Source of the DNA: Thermoleophilia bacterium
GTDB lineage: Bacteria; Actinomycetota; Thermoleophilia; Miltoncostaeales; Miltoncostaeaceae
Length of the DNA stretch: 5,205 nucleotides
Assembly (NCBI GenBank): GCA_029861485.1
Contig: JAOTZF010000136.1
Coordinates: 1 to 5,205, forward strand
Direction: 5' to 3'
The notes beneath the pieces were generated by a model that saw only the letters and a list, made by a program, of their open reading frames with translations, ran no database searches and had not been told where the DNA came from. A program made the translations under genes and the position numbers. Position 1 is the first letter of the stretch; every line of letters starts with the position of its first letter. This document shows, piece by piece, positions 1-5,205 of the stretch.

Positions 1-543
1 CATGCCCGTCTGAGCTCCCAGCGCCCCGCTGGCAAGAACGCCGGCAGCGCGTGCGTTGCGGCTCACCACATTTCGCGTCGCGGAATCGCGCAGCTCGGGA
101 TTGCGTCGGGCGGCCGCGACGATCTCCTTCGATCCGAGCGCGCGAATCACTCCGTTGATCACTTCGGTCTCGCCCGGCTCATCGAGCGCGGCCACGTGGG
201 CGATGCTGGACATCTCGATGTCGCCGGTGTCGAGCAGGGTCCGCTCGGCGCTGGCCCGCTGCTCGGTGCGGCCGATCACGATCGCGAGGGAGCGCTCGCC
301 GGCGCGCGCTCGCTCTGCCATCTGGCGTGCGACGCCCGCGCCATCCTCGCCCGGCGCGATGGAATAGATCGCGAGCGCGCCCTCGGGGGGATTGGCGCTC
401 TCGGGCACCCTGAGAATCTGGCCCAGGCGGTCGGTCACCGCGCGATCGCCCGGCACCAGGCGGATCTCGCCGCCCTCCTCGCCTGCGCTCGCGACGTAAC
501 GCGCCGTCAGCGCGACCCGGCGTGCCTTACCGAAGAGGCCCAC
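1..543 (-). CDS. Partial hypothetical protein downstream of rodA (5' end only; possible DUF697-like)
   Basis: This reading frame starts at a GTG (541-543) and stays open for 181 codons to the window edge, so its C-terminus is missing. The start is supported by a purine-rich GAGAGAGA just upstream and by lying 21 bases after the rodA stop, which implies co-transcription with the elongasome genes. The protein begins MGLFGKARRVALTARYVASA, a basic amphipathic start without a clear signal peptide. Residues about 55-140 look like alternating strands and helices: strand-like GALAIYSIA, SLAIVIG and SSIAHVAAL, followed by a helix VINGVIRALGSKEI. No Walker A (GxxxxGKS/T) is visible. The last visible part (AARRNPELRDSATRNVVSRN, then ARAAGVLASGALGAQTGM) resembles, from memory, the lead-in to the DUF697 region of YcjF-like proteins in high-GC Gram-positives, where a degenerate G domain precedes it. 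That assignment is tentative; that the gene is real is much surer (codon use and GC match its neighbours). Confidence 0.78.
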   Translation of the reverse strand, partial: MGLFGKARRVALTARYVASAGEEGGEIRLVPGDRAVTDRLGQILRVPESANPPEGALAIYSIAPGEDGAGVARQMAERARAGERSLAIVIGRTEQRASAERTLLDTGDIEMSSIAHVAALDEPGETEVINGVIRALGSKEIVAAARRNPELRDSATRNVVSRNARAAGVLASGALGAQTGM

Positions 544-546
544 GTG

Positions 547-554
547 TCTCTCTC
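547..554 (-). promoter_or_regulatory. Probable ribosome binding site of the partial downstream gene
   Basis: The minus strand reads GAGAGAGA, then CAC, then GTG. It is a moderate Shine-Dalgarno match (GAGAG) at short spacing in the 21-base gap after the rodA stop. It supports the GTG at 541-543 as the start; no other start codon in this frame lies between the rodA stop and this site. Confidence 0.5.
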
Positions 555-564
555 GTGCGGCCGG

Positions 565-1737
565 CTATGGCTCGCGCCTACCACGCGCGTGGATGCGCAT
601 CAGCACTCCCACGGCAGCCATGCTGGCGATGGTGTGGCTGCCTCCGGAGCTCATGAACGGCAGCGGAATTCCGGTGATCGGCATAATTCCCACGGTCATA
701 CCGATGTTAACGAACACCTGGAAGACAAGCATCGAGACGATGCCGGCCACGATCAACTGATCGAATCGGCTCGCCGCATTGCTCGCGATCCGCATGGCGC
801 GCCAGACGACGATCCCGAACAGCAGGATCAGCCCGCCGCCTCCCACGAAGCCGAACATCTCCGAGACGACGGCGAAGATGAAGTCGTTGTGGTGCTCGGG
901 CAGGAAGTCGTTGATCGTCTGGGTTGCGCCCTCGGGCCCCTTCCCCAGCGCTCCGCCCGATCCGATGGCCGTCTTGCTCTGCTCGAGCTGGTAGCTGGAA
1001 TCGCTTGGATCGCGCTCGGAGTCCACGAACGCGGTGAGCCGGTCGACCTGGTACGGCTGCAGGACGCTCACGCCGGTGTTCGGCAGCACGACGACCACTA
1101 TCAGCACCGCGAGCGCCGCGACCACCCCGGCCACGGCGAAGTGATGCCACGGCGCTCCGGCGACCAGGAGGATTCCCGCGAGGATCGCGAAGTAGACCAT
1201 CGCGGTGCCGAGATCCGGCTCCAGAAAGATGATCAGGGCGGGCACGGCGGTGATGATCAGAGCCAGAACCGACAGGGAGACCGTGCCGATCAGGTGGGCG
1301 CGCTCGGCGATGACGGCCGCCAGCACGAACACCAAGATCAGCTTGCCGGCCTCGGAGGGCTGCACGTTCAGCGGGCCGACCTCGATCCAGCGGGTCGAGC
1401 CGCGATTCACGGTGCCGATCAGGAAGACCACCGTGAGCGCTCCGAGCAGCGCCCCCAACAGCACCCAGGCCCAGCGGGCGACGCGGTCGGGGTTCAGGGC
1501 GTAGAGCGCAAGAAAGGCCACCGCGCCGATGCCGATGTGCAGCAGACGGCGCGCCACGAAGAAGTCGGGATCGCCCGGGATGTCCTCCGCCGTCGCAAGA
1601 TCGACGATGTAGACGCTGAACACGAGAATCGCCACCACCGCCAGCAGCAGCGGCCAATCGAGCTGCGCGGCCGCCGAACGCAGGCGACTGCCTCCGCGCT
1701 GGCGGGCAATGGGTTGCGGTCCGGCGATGGTGGCCAT
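565..1737 (-). CDS. rodA: RodA, SEDS peptidoglycan glycosyltransferase of the elongasome
   Basis: RodA polymerises lipid II into glycan strands at the outer face of the cytoplasmic membrane, working in complex with PBP2. The 390-residue protein is slightly longer than E. coli RodA (370). It has a cytoplasmic, basic N-terminus of about 26 residues ending in the family's LDW, then about ten hydrophobic membrane segments (first near 28-46, last near 366-383). SEDS signatures are all present: GSTRWIEVGPLNVQPSE at 113-129, EPDLGT at 173-178, KTAIGSGGALGKG at 255-267, LPEHHNDFIFAV at 279-290 and GIPLPFMSSGGS at 356-367. Asp285 in HHNDF aligns with the catalytic aspartate of the family (E. coli D262). 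The ATG overlaps the mrdA stop by one base (TGATG), with an AGGA at 1741-1744 only three bases upstream, so translation is probably coupled to mrdA. The high membrane content separates it from soluble partners; FtsW is the main alternative, but pairing with PBP2, MreC and MreD argues for RodA. Confidence 0.96.
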   Translation of the reverse strand: MATIAGPQPIARQRGGSRLRSAAAQLDWPLLLAVVAILVFSVYIVDLATAEDIPGDPDFFVARRLLHIGIGAVAFLALYALNPDRVARWAWVLLGALLGALTVVFLIGTVNRGSTRWIEVGPLNVQPSEAGKLILVFVLAAVIAERAHLIGTVSLSVLALIITAVPALIIFLEPDLGTAMVYFAILAGILLVAGAPWHHFAVAGVVAALAVLIVVVVLPNTGVSVLQPYQVDRLTAFVDSERDPSDSSYQLEQSKTAIGSGGALGKGPEGATQTINDFLPEHHNDFIFAVVSEMFGFVGGGGLILLFGIVVWRAMRIASNAASRFDQLIVAGIVSMLVFQVFVNIGMTVGIMPITGIPLPFMSSGGSHTIASMAAVGVLMRIHARGRREP

Positions 1738-3743
1738 CAGTCCTGCTCGAACGCGGGGGGCTCCCCGCAGATGTCGCGGCTCTCATCCAGGTGCTTGGCG
1801 ATCACGGTGCACACCCCGGGCGCCGCCGACCGTGCGCCGGAGCCCCCGTGCTCCACCACGACGGCGACCGTGATGGTCGGATCGTCGAACGGCGCGTAGG
1901 CGATGAACCAGGCATGGTCCTCGCCCTGCGGGTTCTCGGCGGTACCCGTCTTGCCGGCCACCTTCTTGCCCGCTGGGAATCCGCGAAAGATCGTGGCCGC
2001 CGTGCCCCGTGACTCGTTCGCCACCCGGTACAGGCCGTCTCTCACCTGATGAAGGGTCTGCGGGTCCACGTCGAGCTCGCGCACGGGACGCCCCTCGGCG
2101 AGAGCGGCCAGCTGGCGGTCGCCGGGGTCGAGTACGCGCTTACCGATGGCCGGCGTGAGCACCCGGCCGCTCTGGTTGGCGATCGCCGAGAAGGCGATGG
2201 CCATCTGTAGCGGCGTCGTTTGCAGGTAGCCCTGTCCAACCGAGAAGTTGATGTCATCGCCCGGCCGCCACGAACGATCGATCTCGTCGTACTCGTCGCC
2301 GGCGAACGCCAAGCGCTTCCAATTGCGATCGGGCACGAGCCCACGGCCCTCGCCGGGAAGATCGATGCGGGTCGGTGAGCCGAGGCCGAACGCCTCCGAC
2401 CAGTCCTTGAGCGGGGAACGGTTCGGGGTCTTCCAGAGTTCGTTGCCGAGCGGATAGAAGTAGGTGTCGCTCGAGATCTCCAGCGCCTGCCGGAGGTTGA
2501 CGAAGCCGTCGATGCGGTCCTGGAAGTTCGGGTAGCTTGAGCCGAAGGCCTCGAACTCCGCCCCAGCGAAGATCGCCTCCTCCGGATTGAGGACCTCCTC
2601 CTCGACCGCCGCCGTGGCAGTGATGGCCTTGAAGGTCGAACCCGGCGGATACTCGCCGGTGAGCGTCCGGTTCAAGAGCGGGCGGTTGTTCGCTGCGAGC
2701 CCATAGGAGCGGATCTTCTTGTCTTGCCCCTCCACGAAGGCCTTCGGCTCGAACGTGGGATATGAGGCCAGAGCCAATATCTCACCGTTGCGAGGGTCGA
2801 CCGCGACGCCGGCGGCGCCCGTCGCGGTTCCGCTGATCTCCACCCGCTCCCGCAGCGCGTCCTCGAGCGCCCTCTGCAGGTCGGAATCGATGGTGAGCTG
2901 CACGGTATTGCCCGGCTTCGGCGGCACGTCGCGCAACAGGCCCCGATCAACCGGCACGCCGGCCGAGTCGACCTCGAGGGTCTGCTCGCCGGGTACTCCG
3001 CGCAGCCAGCCCTCGTACTGCAGCTCGATGCCGGCCACGCCGACCTTCTCGTCGGGCAGGTAGCCGCGCCGGGTAAAGATGTCCTTGGTCTCTTCGGTGA
3101 TGGCACCGGTGTAGCCGAGCATGTGCGCGGCAAGACTGCCGCCGGGGTATTCGCGCTTGAACGCCGGCTGCAGCGTTACGCCCGGAAACTGGCGCCGGCG
3201 CTCGGACACGTACAGCTGCTCGTCCGGGCCGACGTCTTCCTTTAGCACCACGGGCCGGTAGGACAGCGCGTCGCCTTGGGCGAGCTTTGCCCGCATCTCG
3301 CCGGCGGGGATGTCCAGCTTCTCGGAGAGGCGCTCGATAACCCGGTCGCGGCGCGCCCCTGACAGCTCGAGGGGCCGCGCCACGAGGTTCTGCACCAGGC
3401 GACTGCCGACCAGCACCTCGCCGTCGCGATCGATGATCTCCCCACGCGGGCCCTCGTTCTGAACCGTGCGCAGGCGATTCACCTCGGCCTGGCTGGCGAA
3501 GGCCTCGGTACCGATCACCTGCAGGAACCACAGCCGCAGCACCAGGATCGCCAGCAGGCCCACCGCGATACCCGCGAGGGTCGCGATACGGACGGCGATC
3601 GCTGGACTCAGGGCGGGTGCGCCGGAGTGGCCGGTCGCGGCGGGAGACGCCCTGCGGGAGCTCACGGTCTGTCCGGTCGAGCTCGAAGGACCCGGCCCCG
3701 CCCAAAGGCCGCCACGCCTCTTGCCCCGCGGCCACAGCCTCAC
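1737..3743 (-). CDS. mrdA: Penicillin-binding protein 2, class B peptidoglycan transpeptidase of the elongasome
   Basis: This protein crosslinks the glycan strands made by RodA; it is anchored by one membrane segment with its catalytic domain outside. At 668 residues it is a little longer than E. coli PBP2 (633). In order: a cytoplasmic Ser/Pro/Gly/Arg-rich tail (1-48); a membrane helix (about 50-75); the pedestal/dimerisation domain, opening with GPRGEIIDRDGEVL (98-111) and containing VGVAGIELQYEGWLRG (234-249); and the transpeptidase domain (about 305-650). The three active-site motifs are intact: STFK at 369-372 with Ser369 as nucleophile, SSD at 424-426, and KTGTAE at 598-603. The start is GTG at 3741-3743, overlapping the mreD stop as GTGA and preceded by GGAG at 7 bases; a later GTG at codon 27 is less likely. 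The only two cysteines, Cys645 and Cys659, lie near the C-terminus. FtsI/PBP3 is the alternative, but the rodA/mre context and the length favour PBP2. Confidence 0.96.
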   Translation of the reverse strand: MRLWPRGKRRGGLWAGPGPSSSTGQTVSSRRASPAATGHSGAPALSPAIAVRIATLAGIAVGLLAILVLRLWFLQVIGTEAFASQAEVNRLRTVQNEGPRGEIIDRDGEVLVGSRLVQNLVARPLELSGARRDRVIERLSEKLDIPAGEMRAKLAQGDALSYRPVVLKEDVGPDEQLYVSERRRQFPGVTLQPAFKREYPGGSLAAHMLGYTGAITEETKDIFTRRGYLPDEKVGVAGIELQYEGWLRGVPGEQTLEVDSAGVPVDRGLLRDVPPKPGNTVQLTIDSDLQRALEDALRERVEISGTATGAAGVAVDPRNGEILALASYPTFEPKAFVEGQDKKIRSYGLAANNRPLLNRTLTGEYPPGSTFKAITATAAVEEEVLNPEEAIFAGAEFEAFGSSYPNFQDRIDGFVNLRQALEISSDTYFYPLGNELWKTPNRSPLKDWSEAFGLGSPTRIDLPGEGRGLVPDRNWKRLAFAGDEYDEIDRSWRPGDDINFSVGQGYLQTTPLQMAIAFSAIANQSGRVLTPAIGKRVLDPGDRQLAALAEGRPVRELDVDPQTLHQVRDGLYRVANESRGTAATIFRGFPAGKKVAGKTGTAENPQGEDHAWFIAYAPFDDPTITVAVVVEHGGSGARSAAPGVCTVIAKHLDESRDICGEPPAFEQD

Positions 3744-4297
3744 GCGCTCGCTCCGGGCTCCAGCACCCGCGGCTCTTTGAGCAGGCGACGAGAAAGCAGG
3801 AGAACGAGGGGCGCAAGCAGGGCCGTCAGCGCCATCTGGCTCAAGAGCACCGGCCCGAGGAAATCCGGGAGGCTGAACGGAGCTCCCAGTAGCAGCTGCA
3901 CCGCCGCATACGCAATCTGCGCCACGCCCGCGCAGGCGACGATCAGCCCGATCGGGGCCAGGAGCCCCGAGGCCTCAGGGCGCCCGCAGTAGCGCCCGGC
4001 GAACGCACCGAGAGCCATATAGATGAGCGCAAGCACGCCCAATGTTCCAATCGGGGCGATCAGCTCGACGAGCAATCCGGTGAAGAATCCCACCACGGCC
4101 CCAGCCGTCGGGCCACGCATCAGTCCGATCGCGACGGCGAGCGCCACCGCGATGTCGGGAATCCCGTCGGAGAGGCGAATGAACGGAATCAGGGCCACCT
4201 GGAGCAGCACGACCAGCAGGGTCATTGCGAGCATGGCGCCGAACCCCGCCCGAACGCCGTCGTGTGAGGCGCGGCCTGCCGGCTGCAGCACGCTCAC
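3740..4297 (-). CDS. mreD: MreD, elongasome membrane protein
   Basis: MreD is an integral membrane subunit of the elongasome that works with MreC in positioning and activating the RodA-PBP2 synthase; no enzymatic activity is known for the family. The 185-residue protein (family usually about 160-180) has a short polar N-terminus (1-19) and then about five or six hydrophobic segments (about 20-40, 47-60, 64-80, 84-102, 111-137, 147-169), ending in a basic tail RRLLKEPR. The glycine-rich GAVVGFFTGLLVELI (66-80) followed by GTLGVLALIYMALGAFAG (84-101) fits the MreD core; the acidic residue after GLL is Glu78, where many relatives have Asp. The start is GTG at 4295-4297: it forms GTGA with the mreC stop and has a strong GGAGG 8 bases upstream. 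The frame is open much further upstream, but that stretch lies over mreC in another frame and is not MreD-like. Low sequence conservation makes the call rest partly on position and topology. Confidence 0.92.
   Translation of the reverse strand: MSVLQPAGRASHDGVRAGFGAMLAMTLLVVLLQVALIPFIRLSDGIPDIAVALAVAIGLMRGPTAGAVVGFFTGLLVELIAPIGTLGVLALIYMALGAFAGRYCGRPEASGLLAPIGLIVACAGVAQIAYAAVQLLLGAPFSLPDFLGPVLLSQMALTALLAPLVLLLSRRLLKEPRVLEPGASA
3751..3754 (-). promoter_or_regulatory. Ribosome binding site of mrdA
   Basis: GGAG on the minus strand lies 7 bases before the GTG at 3741-3743, inside the last codons of mreD. It decides in favour of this GTG, which overlaps the mreD stop, over internal starts of mrdA. 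Confidence 0.65.
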
Positions 4298-5202
4298 CCG
4301 GCAGCCCTCCGCTTGGCCTGCTCGCTGACCGGAATCAACACGACCATGCTGCCGAGCACGCGCGGATCCACGAACGGCCGCACTTGGATCGGCGGATAGG
4401 AGTCGCCCTCGGGCTTGCCCACGCCGACGACCGCCCCGATGGGCAGATCGGGCGGGTACACCGACGGGAACTCGCCGCTCGTGAAGCCGCCGGTCACGAC
4501 GATGTCTGATTCCTCGACTTCGAAGGATCGGCCCACGCTGGACAGCAACAAGGAACCCGAAGCCGTCGCTCCGATCATGCCCACGGCGCCACTCGAGTCG
4601 AGCACCCGCCCACCGACTCGGGTGCGCGGATCGGTGATGAAAGTGACGACCGACGAGCGGCTGCTGACAGTGATCACGTGCCCGACCAGCGCCCCGGAGC
4701 CGTCGCTGTCCGGCGCGATGACGGGGGCGTTGACGACGACCCCGTCGTCGTGCCCGAGACCAAGACGGGCGCGGCTGTACCAGTTGTTCACCGAGCGTCC
4801 CGTGACGCGGGCGCTCACCGCCTCGTAGCCCTCGGGCGAGCCGTCCAGCGTCGAGGCGATGCCGATCTGCTCCTCGAGGCTCTCGGCGCTGGCCCGAGCC
4901 TCGATCACCTGCTGGCGCAACTCGGCGTTCTCGGCCGAGAGCCGGCGGGCGTCCTCGCGAGCGGTGACCAGCCCTGCCGTCCAACTCCAACCGTCGCGCA
5001 GCGGCTCGACGGCTCGAGACGCGGCGGATTGAATCGGTGCCACGAGAGCCCCGGCATCGGTCTGCACCTCGTGGAGCGGGCCGTCCTGGGTCTCTCGGAA
5101 GTATGCGGTCAGAATGACCAGCCCCATCAGGGCAAGCACCACGATGACCCCGCGGCGCGCGTAGATCTGCCGCCGGTCGGGCTGACGGGCCTCGCGGTTC
5201 AC
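4294..5202 (-). CDS. mreC: MreC, elongasome scaffold protein (start at or just beyond the window edge)
   Basis: MreC is a bitopic protein whose extracytoplasmic part binds PBP2 and promotes its active state. The visible 302 residues have a basic cytoplasmic N-terminus (1-18), one membrane helix (about 18-35, GVIVVLALMGLVILTAYF), the family's short juxtamembrane region with GPLHEVQ (41-47), a coiled coil (about 82-114, heptad-like LSAENAELRQQV), and then the two-lobed beta domain from about 125 to 292. Family landmarks in that domain include NNWYSRARLGLGHDDGVVVN (139-158), VTGGFTSGEFPSVYPPDLPI (236-255) and DPRVLGSMVVLIPV (279-292). The length is typical. The start used is the GTG at 5200-5202, but only three bases lie upstream in the window, so neither its ribosome binding site nor a start further upstream can be judged. 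The stop overlaps mreD by four bases. The short C-terminus EQAKRRAAG has no extension domain. Confidence 0.95.
   Translation of the reverse strand: MNREARQPDRRQIYARRGVIVVLALMGLVILTAYFRETQDGPLHEVQTDAGALVAPIQSAASRAVEPLRDGWSWTAGLVTAREDARRLSAENAELRQQVIEARASAESLEEQIGIASTLDGSPEGYEAVSARVTGRSVNNWYSRARLGLGHDDGVVVNAPVIAPDSDGSGALVGHVITVSSRSSVVTFITDPRTRVGGRVLDSSGAVGMIGATASGSLLLSSVGRSFEVEESDIVVTGGFTSGEFPSVYPPDLPIGAVVGVGKPEGDSYPPIQVRPFVDPRVLGSMVVLIPVSEQAKRRAAG
4306..4310 (-). promoter_or_regulatory. Ribosome binding site of mreD
   Basis: GGAGG on the minus strand (within GGAGGGCTGCCGG, then GTG) is a near-perfect Shine-Dalgarno with 8 bases to the start. It sits in the final codons of mreC and fixes the mreD start at the GTG of 4295-4297, although the reading frame is open far upstream. 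Confidence 0.75.
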
Positions 5203-5205
5203 GCG

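Noticed and set aside
544..564. Possible terminator or promoter between rodA and the downstream gene
   Set aside because: The gap is only 21 bases, holds a ribosome binding site and shows no stem-loop with a T-run or recognisable -10/-35.
707..1786. A 359-codon minus-strand frame overlapping rodA
   Set aside because: Arg/Pro/Gly-rich shadow of rodA in another frame; rodA itself carries all SEDS motifs over the same bases.
196..1899. A 567-codon open frame on the plus strand, rich in His, Asp, Gln and Arg
   Set aside because: It lies antisense to rodA, the end of mrdA and the start of the downstream gene. The composition is what the complement of Val/Ile/Leu-rich membrane-protein codons gives in GC-rich DNA. 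It has no start-site support and no recognisable domain.
2947..3816. A 289-codon minus-strand frame overlapping mrdA
   Set aside because: Arg/Ala-rich shadow of the mrdA frame, which contains the genuine PBP2 membrane helix and pedestal domain here.
4298..4990. Upstream extension of the mreD reading frame, giving a 416-residue protein
   Set aside because: The extension overlaps mreC on the same strand in another frame and is Arg/Gly-rich noise. The GTG at 4295-4297 with a strong Shine-Dalgarno and the GTGA overlap gives a normal-sized MreD.

Overview
The window is GC-rich (about two-thirds G+C by eye) and fully coding on the minus strand. Read in the direction of transcription, from high to low coordinates, it carries mreC, mreD, mrdA (class B PBP2), rodA and the 5' part of a fifth gene that runs off the low-coordinate end. 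These are the membrane and periplasmic parts of the elongasome, the machine that inserts peptidoglycan along the side wall of rod-shaped bacteria. mreB, which usually precedes mreC, would lie just beyond the high-coordinate edge and is not seen.

The high GC, frequent GTG starts (all genes except rodA), the mreC-mreD-mrdA-rodA order and the general look of the proteins suggest a high-GC actinobacterial lineage, most likely Thermoleophilia (Solirubrobacterales/Gaiellales-like). This is an inference from family resemblance, not proof; other high-GC phyla with this gene order remain possible.

Layout: 4294-5202 (perhaps to the edge) mreC; 3740-4297 mreD; 1737-3743 mrdA; 565-1737 rodA; 1-543 an unrecognised partial gene. 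mreC/mreD and mreD/mrdA each overlap by 4 bases (GTGA), mrdA/rodA share one base (TGATG), and the last gene starts 21 bases after the rodA stop. There is no intergenic stretch long enough for a promoter or terminator, so the block is almost certainly one operon whose promoter lies outside the window.

How the genes work together: MreC and MreD form the membrane/extracytoplasmic scaffold that links MreB filaments to the synthase and activates PBP2. RodA (SEDS glycosyltransferase) polymerises glycan strands from lipid II, and PBP2 crosslinks them. All catalytic motifs I looked for in RodA and PBP2 are present, so the machine looks functional. The only real unknown is the downstream partial gene, whose 181 visible residues suggest an alpha/beta domain, possibly a degenerate G domain leading into a DUF697-like region. 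I saw no RNA genes, mobile elements, CRISPR, long repeats or signs of recent transfer. I did not find an exciting new system here; the window is mostly a well-ordered housekeeping operon.
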